This document shows positions 10,301 to 21,199 of a stretch of 64,000 nt of DNA, piece after piece (position 1 is the first letter of the stretch; every line of letters begins with the position of its first letter). The stretch covers positions 25,805,280 to 25,869,279 of the forward strand of contig NC_083605.1 in the NCBI RefSeq assembly GCF_029168945.1, written 5' to 3'. Source of the stretch: Cannabis sativa (taxonomy: Eukaryota; Streptophyta; Magnoliopsida; Rosales; Cannabaceae). A program made the position numbers and the translations under genes. The notes under the pieces were generated by a model that saw only the letters and a program-made list of their open reading frames with translations, did not search any database and was not told the origin of the DNA.

Positions 10301-10588
10301 GTATTCCATGTTTCTATGTTGAGAAAATACGTTTCAGATCCTACTCATATACTTAGTTATGAGAACCTTGAGCTGCAGCCAAACATGACATACGAAGAAC
10401 AACCAGTGCAGATCCTGGACAGGAAGGATATAGTCCTTCAGAATAAGACCATAGCATTGGTCAAGGTACTCTGGAGAAACAGCAAGGTGGAGGAAGCAAC
10501 CTGGGAGCTAGAGTCAGATATGAGAGCTCAATATTCAGAGTTGTTTAGGTTAGATTTCGGGGACGAAATCCTTTTAATGGGGGGATAG
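7311..10588 (+). pseudogene. pol: Ty3 pol of element A, defective
   Basis: The order is aspartic protease, reverse transcriptase, RNase H, integrase and chromodomain. The protease motif reads DYGATHS where DSG is expected, so the active-site Ser is lost. RT shows [10 protein letters not shown] deletion near 8432 removes about 80 bases of RT connection sequence that B retains. Stops occur at 8172-8174, 8621-8623, 9035-9037 and 9623-9625. Integrase shows DITMDFV and the GVPK strand, and the last about 60 codons form the chromodomain-like [15 protein letters not shown] tail. The frame ends just before the polypurine tract. Confidence 0.92.
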
Positions 10589-10589
10589 T
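10579..10589 (+). promoter_or_regulatory. Polypurine tract, element A
   Basis: GGGGGGATAGT lies immediately before the TG of the 3' LTR. It primes plus-strand synthesis in LTR elements. Confidence 0.9.
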
Positions 10590-12833
10590 TGTAAAGACTG
10601 CTTAGTTTAACTTGGAAATTAGCAGTTAATTATATTTAATTATGAAAATTATTTATAGATATTTAAATAATTATTTATGCTGTTATTTTAGAATTCAGAA
10701 TGCATTTTATGTCATATAGTGAAATTTCATAATTTTGCATTTTCGGTGCCCGGCAACATGGAACTCGGTGTTTTGCTCAGTAGAATCACAACTTAGCATG
10801 TTAGTGTTGTGGGATGGTTTATTAGACATTGGGAATGTCGGGATTGGTCGGGAATTTAGAATTTCCCAAAATACCCCTTTAGTACCCTTTATGTTATTAA
10901 AGTGTGGAGGGGAAAAATAGTCATTTTGCCCCATTGATGTTTGTCCTTTAGTGGGTTATATTAATCTTAATTATGTGTTTTTATTCATTAATCTTGGTAT
11001 TATGATAAATCAATTTTTATAACCCTTATTTTATCAAAAAAATCAAGAAAAGAGCAAATTGCCTTTTCCTCTCAAAGCTCTCTCTCTCTTTCGGTTTGCT
11101 TGGGGCCGCTAGGGCTGGGGTTTTTGCTTTGTTATTCTTGCTAATTCAACTAGTTGGTAGTGATCCTAAGCTAAGGTAAAGTTGTTTAACTTGTTCTTGG
11201 TATTTTCTTGAGTTTTTAAGGAAAAAGATGATGATTTGCATGCTTAATTTTGGAGTGTGGTTGCTGTTGTGTTTGTGTGTTAATTTCAGAAGTTTAATCA
11301 TGTTTATTTGAGTAGATAAGAGCTGGTTGTGATGCATGTTACTTGCTTTGGTTCAAGCTTGAAATTTTTTACTCAAAACTATGATTTTTAAAGTGAAATG
11401 ATGAAATCTGTTGCTGTACTTGTTGTAGATGTTTGCTGCTGTTTTCAGAGGTTATAATATTCTTGATTAAGTATTTTAAATCAGGTTGTGATGCATGTAG
11501 GTGAGCTTTAGCCAAGTTTGAGTTTTGAACTCAAAGCTTGGAGCTCACATGGTTATTTTTGATTCTGTGTTTTCTGGGTTGTGTTATTGCTTTAAAAATG
11601 TTTATTGGGGTATTTAGAATAGGCTGGAGAGTTTTGCATGGTTTGGGATCGAATTGAGTGAGATATGAATTTTTGAGTGTCTCCTGCACTGAACCGAAAT
11701 TCCGGTTCAGTGAAGCCTGCAGCATCCGGTCTATCGGATGGGGCTTCCAGGAATTCCCAGAACCAAAATTCCGGTTGTAGAACCGGTCTACTGGTTGGGG
11801 AAAAATTGGGAACTCTAGTTCTTCCCATTTTTTATGTTGTTTAGGGTATTGCCACGCTTTTTATCGATAAGGAAACTTCTAGTTTCTAGTTTAAGTCCCC
11901 AGGAAGTGATTTAGCGTATCACTTATCAGTGTTGTGATTGTTATGGTTTAGGAGCTTGTAAATCGTCGTGCAGTTTGTTCGACTCAGGTTGAACGGCACA
12001 CCTGAATTCGGAATCGATGTAAGATTAGTATAACAGTATGCATATGTATTACATGTTTAGCGTGCATGTTAGGAAGCCTGTTAGATTACATTAGATATGT
12101 ATGTTGGCTTCGTACCATCCGACTGTGTCACATCGGTAAGGCTAGAGTATGACTAGCAGCTGGAGTATGACCAGTGTACCGAGTATAGGCTGACACTGTA
12201 TCACATCGGTAAGGCTAGAGTATGACTAGCAGCTGGAGTATGACCAGTGTACCGAGTATAGGCTGATACTGTAACACATCGGTAAGGCTAGAGTATGACT
12301 AGCAGCTGAAGTATGACCAGTGTATCGAGTATAGGCTGTTACTTTGTTAAAAGTACCGTCGTACGAATGTTCGGGACTCAATATCGTTTGGGACAAGGCA
12401 GTTAGGGTTATGGTCAGGGGTATGGGCGTCTGATCATAACCTGGGAGTTACGTATGATTACGATTTATGCTTTTCTTACTGAGTCTGTCGACTCACAGTG
12501 CTATGTTTATGTGTAGGTAAGGGCAAGGCCCAGGCTGAGGAACCATGAGGACGGGCCGATGAAGATTGTACATGTTGGGGCGTTTAGGCCTATAGCGTAC
12601 GATCCTCGGGACAACAGCGCTTTTGTAGTCAGTCGCTGGGCGACAAGTATTTTGTATTAGACAGTATTTTGTAAATGGGATCGCAAAGTATTTTGTATGA
12701 ATTATTATATAAGTTTAATTAAAAGAATTTTTTTTTAATTAATCACGATTTCCATAAACCTCGTTGATTAGCAACGAGCTGCACAGTACGTTTGAAAATC
12801 ACGTAATACGCCTATGCTAGTTAGGGTGTTACT
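10590..12833 (+). repeat. 3' LTR of element A
   Basis: It starts TGTAAAGACT and ends TGTTACT, where the last base differs from the CA of the 5' LTR. The length is 2244 bp. It contains the palindrome cluster (11692-11798), three minisatellite units and the hairpin (12760-12778). Scattered differences from the 5' LTR show that the copy is not recent. Confidence 0.93.
12127..12341. repeat. LTR minisatellite, 73-bp unit, 3 copies
   Basis: Units start at 12127, 12200 and 12273, 73 bases apart. This is one unit fewer than in the 5' LTR of the same element. Confidence 0.9.
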
Positions 12834-12838
12834 GTAGC
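12834..12838. repeat. 5-bp target-site duplication of element A, right
   Basis: GTAGC matches 3341-3345. The Copia LTR sequence then continues directly with GCTCCCACTC. Confidence 0.9.
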
Positions 12839-13424
12839 GCTCCCACTCAATTATACTATCATGTTCCCAAAATACGTATCACCCTGACCCAAAAGTAGGC
12901 TTAACTAACAAATCAAAGAACATGTATAGTACTCTTGAGATAGAACCTAACCATATCAGGATTAAGATCATTTGATCTAGGATCAACAGGTGATATTGAA
13001 TTGAATAGATATTACGGTAAATTTTAATATATCTAATCAGAGTTCAATATCGGTCCCTTCCGATGTATACTCCATACATCCGATACTGGTAAATTTTGCC
13101 AATGTCCTGGAAAGGACATAACACTTTTCCAAGGTGTAAGAATACCTATCGCTGATTATACCATGTCAGTCTAAATCCAGTGCTCTAACAAATCAGGAAA
13201 TAAACATTCAAACATATAATTAAGATTATATTCGACTGTGCTGACAACACTATAATCTTTAACAAATTCATATGTTCTGGACTTAAATAGAAATCATACA
13301 TTATATATATAATCATGAAATAAATCATGTGAACCATGCAACATAAAATGTTATTTCTGATCTTTATTAATAAGTAAATCTGATTATATTGAAATGGGTT
13401 TTATTTAGGGCACAAAACCCAACA
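12839..13424 (-). repeat. Copia LTR H, piece 3, LTR start (minus strand)
   Basis: This is the reverse complement of the first about 580 bases of the Copia C LTR. It ends at 13424 in CCCAACA, the reverse of the TGTTGGG start. It is clearly more diverged from C than the two C LTRs are from each other. It sits against a truncated Ty3 LTR, so H probably inserted there. Confidence 0.85.
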
Positions 13425-14253
13425 CACCTATGTATGATTGATGTGATTTAGGAGCTTGTAATTCACCGAGCAGTTGTTCCACTCAAGTTGGCTGGCACAC
13501 CTGAATTCAGAATTGAGGTAAGATAAGTATAATGTTATGCATATGCTTATACATGTTTAGCGTACATGTTAGTTTTCGTTAGAATAGCATATTAGATATA
13601 TGTTAGGAAAATTTTATATAGCCATCAGATTAGCATATCAGGGCAACAGTGAGGTGTACATAGAGTTGCACCGAGATGCCATCAGATATATGCTAGGCTA
13701 TTAGACAGTATGAATTAGCTGCTACCACATCAGTACGATTAGAGTACTAAGTATAGGCTGGATTCGCAGTTAATCATACTTTGTCAAGAACGTTTCTGAT
13801 TCAGTTAGGGTTATGGTTAGGTGTATGGGCGCCTGATTATGACCCGGGATTTAGTATGTTTATTATGTTATGCTTAGCTTACTGAGTCTGTCCACTCACA
13901 GTGATATTGCTATGTGTAGGTAAGGGCAAGGCTAAAGCTGAGGAGCCGTGACAGCGAGCAGGTGAAGATTGTACATGTCGAGGCGGTTAGGCCTGGAGCG
14001 TACGATCCTCTGGACATCAAGGCTTCTGTTCTTTAGTCGCTGGGCGACAAATCTTTTGTAAATGAATAGCAAACTTTTGTAATTGTATTTTGTAAACGGG
14101 ATCCCAGAATATTTTAAGTATATTATGCTATGTTTTAATTAAAAAGCAAAATTTTAATTATTCACGTTTTTTCAATAACCTCGTTGATTAGCAACGAGCT
14201 GCACAGTACGTTAAAAATCACGTTAACACGCCTATGCTAGTTAGGGTGTTACA
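13425..14253 (+). repeat. Ty3 LTR D, 3' portion, diverged
   Basis: This matches the right third of the A, B and E LTRs: GGAGCTTGTAATTCACCG, then TAGCGTACATG, then AGGTAAGGGCAAGGC, the hairpin at 14180-14198 and the terminal TGTTACA. The minisatellite zone is divergent and shortened. The left part is missing at the junction with Copia LTR H. Confidence 0.85.
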
Positions 14254-14392
14254 CATTATATTCCGCTGCAACCATTGTAAGGTTTCTTATACTTTATACG
14301 TGTTTATTTCATATCGTTTTAGAAGTTCTTATTTAGGATGTTAAATAACATACTTGTTAGTAAATCTAAGATACTGGTAAAATAATTCTAAT
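14254..14392 (+). repeat. Copia LTR, 3' end fragment (plus strand)
   Basis: This matches the last about 140 bases of the C LTR (29282-29421), including CCGCTGCA, AGGTTTC and ACATACTTG. It is joined on the left to Ty3 LTR D and on the right to tnp2 coding sequence, so it represents a Copia insertion into the CACTA transposase gene, later interrupted. Confidence 0.8.
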
Positions 14393-14396
14393 ATAT

Positions 14397-15603
14397 AAAG
14401 CTTGTCCTACATGCAACGAGGATACTAGTTCCATTCAAGTGATTGGAAAGACATCTTATGTTGGCCATAGACGTTTCATATCATCCAATCATCCTATGAG
14501 AAAGGACCGTGAATTTGATGGAAATGTTGAGAAGAGACTTCCTCCAAGACGATTTACTTGTTTTGAAATATTAGAACAAGTGAATGCTGTATCAAAACGA
14601 GCTCCGGGGAAACGAAAAAGAGGTGAGACTGAAATTAACTGGAGGAATAAAAGTATATTTTATGAACTTGAGTATTGGAGTACAAATGAGCTTAAACACA
14701 ACATCGATGTTACGCATGTTGAGAAGAATGTGATAGTATCCTTGGCACTCTCTTGGATAATGACAAGTCTAAAGACACGACTAATGCAAGATAAGATTTG
14801 AAAAATATGAGAATTCGTCAATCCTTATGGATTTTCGAAGATGCTCACAAAAGATTGCGAAAATCCCATGCCCCTTATGTGTTGACTGGCAATGATAAGC
14901 AAGTGTTTTGTAAATTTTTGAAGGAAGTTAAATTTCCAGATGGATTTTGTTTGAACTTGAAGAAGAAAGTAACTAATGACAATATTGCTGGATTGAAATC
15001 CCATGATTGTCATGTCATAATGCAAAGATTACTTCCAGTTTGTATTGGCAAGTTTTTGTCGAAGGAAGTATCAAGCACCATAATAGAATTGTGCAATTTT
15101 TTCAAAATTTTATGTTCAAGGACATTGAATGTAAAAGACGTGGAGAAGGTCCAGGGAGACCTTATTGACATTTTGTGCAAAGTAGAGAAGATTTATCCTC
15201 CAGCGTTTTTTGATACATAATACATTTGGTGATACATTTACTTGAGGAAGCCATATTGGGCGGGCTAGTTTTTATGAGATGGATGTACCCTTTTGAGAGG
15301 TACATGAAAAATGTTGAAAAATTATGTTAGGAACAAAGCAAGGCCGGAAGGATCTATTGCTGAAGGATACGTTATAGATGAGACTTTAACATTTTGTTCC
15401 ATGTACTTCAAATGTGTGCATACAAAATTCAACTGTCCTGAGTGCAATGAAGATGCTCTTATTCTATCTCAATATTTAACAATTTTTAAATCTCAATGTC
15501 GTCCACTTGGTAAGCAAACAATAACAACTCTCAATGAGAAGACTCACAAAAGAGCTGAGTGATACATATTACAGAATTGTATCAAGATCGACCCTTATAT
15601 GAC
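14397..15603 (+). pseudogene. CACTA (En/Spm) transposase, TNP2-like, C-terminal half
   Basis: This is a relic of the large transposase of plant CACTA elements, which cuts and joins the element ends. Reading begins with KACPTCNEDTSS, then GHRRF, HNIDVTHVEKNV (normally HNLDVMHIEKN), FPDGFCLNLKK, LKSHDCHVIMQRLLPV, YPPAFFDT, a WMYP-type segment near 15280, RNKARPEGSIAEGY and RPLGKQTITTL. The order and spacing match the family. The frame is broken near 14797, 15220, 15300 and 15560 by stops and small indels. A GTAAGT donor follows at 15604. The N-terminal half is not in the window, cut off by the Copia and Ty3 insertions to the left. Confidence 0.88.
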
Positions 15604-16396
15604 GTAAGTTAAGAAAATTATTCACAACTTCTAAATTTATTCAACAGTCTAAGAAAAACTCTCTCAATCAGTAAAATATGAAATACTCTTCAACACAAGG
15701 GTCGATGACTACAGCTGCGACTCTTCATCAAAATGTAAGTTAATATATTAAATTTATATTTTATGAAGTTTACTTTAAATATAATTTTCTAACAAGTTAT
15801 ATTTATCAGCAAGGAAAAAGTTACATTGAGACTTGAAAAATTGTCATACAAAGAAAGGCACACACACCTTTATCAATGAGGCTGCCAAAAATACATATAT
15901 AAGACTTTATAAAATAATTATTTTTAAATATATTCAAATAATTTGGTTGATTTCTAACTTATTGTTATTATTGGAAGAGATGGTGACAACCCAAAATAGT
16001 GTTCCTGAATCTTCACAAGCTTCTGAGCTTTAGATACTTCAACAAACTCTTGGAGAGAGGCATGGCCATCAGCGAGGAGTGGGTCACAAATTAAAAGGGC
16101 AGTCATCAAGACGATGCTCTTACGGGAAATAATTGTTGAGATGTAGAAACAAATACAGATGTTGACTCAACAGTTGTCACATGAACGTCGGGAACCAATG
16201 GATATTGAGATGAATGATGCAGCTCCAACCCAACAATTGCATCCACAATCGTCTCACTCTTAAATGCCTGAAGATGGGTTTGGTTCATCTTTTCAGGTAA
16301 TCGGTTTTCACCCAATGGGTTTTCAGCATCAGCAGTCGCAACAGACTTCTATTTTGTTTCAGTAACTGCTATAGCAGCCTCATGTTCCTTCGTTTG
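15604..16396 (+). pseudogene. CACTA second ORF, 5' portion (plant transposase, En/Spm-associated)
   Basis: After an AT-rich intron-like gap, the segment near 15833 reads GTHTFINEAAKNTY and a later one LGERHGHQRGVGH. Both are typical of the C-terminal region of the second En/Spm-associated protein of plant CACTA elements. A Gln/His/Ser-rich tail follows (16280-16390). Several stops are present. Ty3 element B interrupts the ORF at 16397 and it resumes at 36128. Confidence 0.65.
16392..16396. repeat. Target-site duplication of element B, left (one mismatch)
   Basis: GTTTG here corresponds to GTCTG at 36123-36127, one difference in five. This is plausible for an older insertion. Confidence 0.6.
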
Positions 16397-18701
16397 TGTA
16401 ACACCCTAACTAACATAGGCGTATTACGTGAATTTTAAACATTGTGCAGCTCGTTGCTAATCAACGAGGTTTATGGAAAACGTGATTAATTAAAATTTTT
16501 GCTTTTAAAATAAACTTGCAAAATATTTATACAAAAGACTCGGGATCCCGATTACAAAATCATTTACAAAAGTTAACTGTTTATACAAAATAATTGTCGC
16601 CTAGCGACTAGTTACAAAAATAGCCTTGCTGTCCCGAGGATCGTACGCTCCAGGCCTAACCGCCCCGACATGTACAATCTTCACCGGCTCACTCACGGTC
16701 CATCAGCTCTAGCCTTGCCTTTACCTACACATAAACATAGCACTGTGAGTCGTCATACTCAGTAAGAAAAGCATAATAATACTCATACATAAAACCCGGT
16801 CATGATCAGACGCCGATACCCCTGATCATAACCCTAACTACCGTGTCCAACACGATACTAAGTCCCCCTAACTGCCGTGTCCAACACGGTACTGAGTTCT
16901 GAACGTTCATAGGGACGGTACTATTGACAAGTAACAGCCTGATCGGTCGAACCGGTCATACTCCGGCTGCTGGTCATACTCCAGCCTGTACCGACGTGTT
17001 ACAGTATCAGCCTGATCGGTCGAACTGGTCATACTCCGGCTGCTGGTCATACTCCAGCCTGTACCGACGTGATACGTCAAATAGTACGGAACCACCAACC
17101 TAAGTGTCAGCCTGATCGGTCGAACCGGTCATACTCCAGCCTGTACCGACGTGACACAGTTGAATGGTTCGAAGCCAACATACATAACTAATGTAATCTA
17201 ACAGGCTTCCTACATGCACGCTAAACATGTAATCTACATATGCCTACTGCTATACTAATCTTACCTGGAATCGGAATTCAGGTGTGCCGGTCAACCTGAC
17301 TGGAACTATCTGCGCGGTGGATTACAGGCTCCTGAACCATAAAAATCACAACACTATAAGTGATACGCTAAATAACTTCCTGGGGACTTAAACTAGGAAC
17401 TAAAAGTTTCCCTATCGATAAAACAGCATGGCAACACCCCAAAAACATAAAATCGAGGAAAACTAGGGTTCCTGAATTTTCCCAAACCGGTAGACCGGTT
17501 GCCCAACCGCAATTCCGGTTCTGGGAAATTTTAGAACCCCATCCGGAATTCCGGATGCACAACCGGAATTCTAGTTCCTCGCAGGCAGATTTTCAAAATT
17601 TCACACTTTGCTCAAATCAACTCCAAACCATACCAAAACCTCCAGACCTGTTCTATACCTCGCCTAGAACATTTCTAAAGCATCAAATCCACCCAGAAAG
17701 TACATAAACGAAAATCACCATTAAAGCCCAAGCTTTGAGTTCTAAACTCAAACTTGGTTAAAAACAACTAACATGCATCCAAATCATGATTCAAACTCAT
17801 ATTCAAGCATAATAACACTGCAGAAAACTAACCCTAATTCATACAAACACTACAACCACAAATTCACACAATTTCTCTTGAAAACCAAACTTTTTAACAA
17901 GAAATCTACCCAACTAGAGCAAGAATAACTAGCATGCAATTAAACCTAATTAAACCTACTTAAATCAACATTTTAATCATGGAAACAACAACAACAATTA
18001 ACAGCAGCAACATTATCAAAATCATCATGCATTACTCATCTTTTTCATCAAAAATTTCAAGAAAACAAAGTACGAAAACTAGACAAAGAAATACCTCTAC
18101 TAGTATCACTTTAACTTGCTGAAAATCACTTGAAATTGAAGAGAAAAGTCCACTTTTCTTGCTGCTTCAAGTGACCGAAAAAGAGAGAGAGGAAAAGAGA
18201 GAGAGAGCTTTTGAAATTTTTCTATTTTTTTCTAAGTGTTGAAAATATGAATAAAATGGAATTTTTAAGGCACTTAACACATTTACCTTCAGCCAAATAA
18301 TAACCAATTACACATATATTTTTCAATTATTAAAATCACTAGAAGACAAAATAATAATGGGGCAAAAAGACCATTTTGCCCCTCCACACTAAATTCACAT
18401 AAATAAACACTAAAGGGTATTTTTGGGAAATTCTAAATTCCCGGCCATTCCCGACATTCCCAATGTCTAATAAACCGCCCCAAACTACTAACATACTAAG
18501 CTGTGATTTTATTGAGCCTAACACCGAGTTCCAAAATACCGGGCACCAGAATGCAAAATTATAAAAACTACTCCATGACATAAAAATGCATCTCTGAATT
18601 CAATAATAACAGTATAATAATTATTTAAATAGCTATAAATAATTTTCATAATTAAACGTGATTAACAGCTAATTTCCAAATTAAACTAAGCGGTCTTTAC
18701 A
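16397..18701 (-). repeat. 3' LTR of element B
   Basis: Read on the plus strand, it begins TGTAACACCC and ends GGTCTTTACA (2305 bp). It contains the hairpin (16450-16468), the minisatellite (16935-17153) and the palindrome cluster (17484-17575). The small open frames inside come from these repeats. Confidence 0.93.
16935..17153. repeat. LTR minisatellite of element B, 3 units
   Basis: Units contain CAGCCTGATCGGTCGAAC and GTACCGACGTG. The third lacks an internal about 20-base segment that is present in the other LTR (34353-34596). Confidence 0.88.
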
Positions 18702-18713
18702 ACTATCCCCTCC
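18702..18713 (-). promoter_or_regulatory. Polypurine tract, element B
   Basis: ACTATCCCCTCC on the plus strand is GGAGGGGATAGT on the element strand, directly before the 3' LTR. Confidence 0.88.
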
Positions 18714-19280
18714 TTAAAAGGATTTCGTCCCCGAAATATAACCTGAATAACTCTGGATATTGAGCTCTCATATCTGACTCTAGCTCCCAGGTGGCTTCCT
18801 CCACCTTGTTGTTTCTCCAGAGAACTTTGACCAATGCTATGGTCTTATTCCGAAGGACTTTATCCTTTCTATCCAAGATCTGCACTGGCTGTTCTTCATA
18901 AGTCATGTCTGGTTGCAGTTCTAGGCTCTCATAACTGAGTATATGAGAGGGATCAGAAACGTATTTTCTCAACATCGAGACATGGAATACGTTGTGAACT
19001 GCTGATAAAGCTGGAGGCAACGCTAATCGGTATGCCACTTGACCTATCTTCTCAAGAATCTCAAAAGGTCCTGTAAATCTAGGGCATAACTTGCCTCTTT
19101 TCCCGAAACGTTTGATCCCCTTCATCGTAGATACCCGTAAAAACACATGGTCCCCTACTTGGAACTCAACATCTCTGCGTTTCAGATCTGCGTAACTCTT
19201 TTGTCTACTCTGTGAGGCAAGCATTCTAGCTTTTATTTTCTCTATTGCCTCATTGGTCCGCTGCACTGACTCTGGACCTA
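18703..19280 (-). pseudogene. pol: Ty3 integrase C-terminus and chromodomain, element B
   Basis: This is the last about 190 codons of pol: integrase C-terminal region with FQVGDHVFLRV, the [19 protein letters not shown] motif, [12 protein letters not shown], and a chromodomain-like end with [15 protein letters not shown]. The chromodomain of such integrases is thought to guide insertion toward particular chromatin. The segment is open to its natural stop beside the polypurine tract, but it is cut off from the rest of integrase by Copia element C at 19281. Confidence 0.9.
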
Positions 19281-19285
19281 GGTAT
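19281..19285. repeat. 5-bp target-site duplication of Copia C, left
   Basis: GGTAT precedes the LTR start and is repeated at 29422-29426. Confidence 0.93.
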
Positions 19286-21185
19286 TGTTGGGTTTTATGG
19301 CCTAAATAAAACTCATTTCAATATAATCAGTTTTACTTATTAATATAGGTCAGAGATAACATTTAATGTTGCATGGTTCACATGATTTATTTCATGATTA
19401 TATGTACATAATGTATAAATTCATCTGAAACCCTTTTCACATACTTGATCCTGTTTATTGTGCCGTCAACACATTGGAAAGTAAACATGACTATGTGAAT
19501 AAAGTTTCCTAGATTTATCAGACACAGGGTTTTACTGATATGATAATCTACAACAGAGTTTACTTGCATTTGGAGAAGTGCTATATTTTTTCCAGAGCAT
19601 TGGTTAAAGTAAAGCTCAGGTTGGATGCATGGAGTATGCATCGGAAGGGATCGATATTGAATTTTGACTTAGATTTATTAAACTTACCGTAATATCTATT
19701 CAAGTCAATATCGCCTAGTTGACCCTAGATCAAATGATCTTAATCCTGATATGATTAGGCTCAATCTCGAGAGGCTATTCGTGTTCTTTGATTTGTTAGT
19801 TAAGCCTTCTTTTAGGTCAGGGTGATACGTACATTTTGGGAACACGGTAGTGCAATTGAGTGGGAGCGCTATCATAAACATGGAATCTATAGCTTCTATC
19901 TGGCGAATAGTAAGCAAAGGATGATCTCCTTCGAGCTTGACCAAACGAACATAAATGGTGGAGTACTCATTTCACATAAGCTGAAATATCATTTATACGG
20001 GTTCAAGTATTTTAAGGAATAAATACATTGTAGGGTGTAACGGTAATTTAATCCATTTACAGTGTAGATCATTCATATAGAGGATCAGTGATCACATTAG
20101 GATTATAACAATGGATAACTAATGATGTGTCTATATGGTGGAACATATAGAGCATTCTATATACTGAGAGTGCAATTCTAAGTTCTATGCGTGGATTCAA
20201 CGAAGAATTAATAAGTTAGTGAATTTTAGTGTTAAATTCTTGATCTACTTATTGGAAGCTCGGTTATATAGACCCATGGTCCCCGCACTAGTTGAGATAA
20301 TATTGCTTGTAAGACTCATATAATTTGTTTTGATTAATCAATTATAATTCTCAAATTAGACTATGTCTATTTGTGAATTTTTCACTAAGTAAGGGCGAAA
20401 TTGTAAAGAAAGAGTTTTTTAGGGGCATATTTGTTAATTATGATACTTTGTATGGTTCAATTAATAAATATGATAAATTACAATATTATTTAATAATTAT
20501 TTATAGTTATTAAATAGTTAAAATTGGTATTTAAATGGTTGAATTAGAAAATTGGCGTTTTTGAGAATATCAGATGCAGAAAAGATAAAACTGCAAAATT
20601 GCAAAAAGTGAGGCCCAAATCCACATGTATAGTGCCAACCACTTTTGTAGGGTTTTCCCTCTGATATTTTCATTATTTTAATGCCAAATAATTCAAACCT
20701 AACCCTAGTGGAATGCTATAAATAGATAGTGAAGGCTTCAGGAAATTAACAGACTTTTCTTCTGACACTTCTGATTCAGAAAAAACTGAGCCTTCTCTCT
20801 CCCTATCTTTGGCTGAATCCACTCTCTCTTTCTTCTTCCTTAAATTTCGAAAATCCTTAGTGTATGAGTAGTGCCCACACACAGTAAGTGTTACCTCAAT
20901 CATAGTGAGGAAGATCGTGAAGAAAGACTTTTAGCAAGAAGGAGGTTTCAGCATCAAAGATTCAGAGAAAGAGATCCAGGTTCAGATATTGATAATGCTC
21001 TGCTACAAAAAGGAATCAAGGGCTAGATATCTGAACGGAAGGAGTCATTTAATACCGCTGCACCCAATGTAAGGTTTCCTAAACTTTGTATGTGTTTATT
21101 GCATCGTTTTAGAAAGTTCATATTTAGGGTGTTAATAAACATACTTGTGAGTAGATCTAAGATCCTGGTAAAATAATTTCCAATA
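19286..21185 (+). repeat. 5' LTR of Copia C
   Basis: The LTR is 1900 bp, starting TGTTGGGTTT and ending CCAATA (CCAACA in the partner). A TATAAATA box lies at 20717-20724 and is the likely transcription start signal. The small open frames on both strands also occur in the 3' LTR and are not genes. Confidence 0.93.
20717..20724 (+). promoter_or_regulatory. TATA box in the Copia C LTR
   Basis: TATAAATA lies in GCTATAAATAGATAG and is conserved at 28953-28960 in the 3' LTR and, reversed, near 226-233 in LTR H. The position fits a U3 promoter. Confidence 0.65.
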
Positions 21186-21187
21186 AC

Positions 21188-21199
21188 TGGCCTCAGAGC
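21188..21199 (+). promoter_or_regulatory. Primer binding site of Copia C, variant
   Basis: TGGCCTCAGAGC begins two bases after the LTR. It differs at two positions from the standard TGGTATCAGAGC for initiator Met tRNA. Confidence 0.75.

Larger units (their letters stand above)
3346..12833 (+). mobile_element. Ty3/gypsy chromovirus element A (Tekay/Del type), full length, defective
   Basis: The order is 5' LTR, initiator-Met primer site, gag, protease, reverse transcriptase, RNase H, integrase, chromodomain, polypurine tract and 3' LTR, flanked by GTAGC. Integrase lies downstream of RNase H, which is Ty3 order, and the pol C-terminus has the chromodomain-like tail of plant chromoviruses. The coding region carries frameshifts, stop codons and a short deletion, so the copy cannot make its own proteins. 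It sits in Copia LTR H. Confidence 0.95.

Noticed and set aside
16907..17098. Minus-strand frame with repeated Tyr-Asp-Gln motifs (also at 34326-34517, and its counterparts at 47146-47456 and 60646-60939)
   Set aside because: All are translations of the LTR minisatellite in either strand; the frame persists only because of unit length.
19705..20022. Small open frames on both strands in the Copia C LTR, present again at 27941-28258
   Set aside because: They are duplicated because the LTR is duplicated; no protein family fits and they span LTR regulatory sequence.
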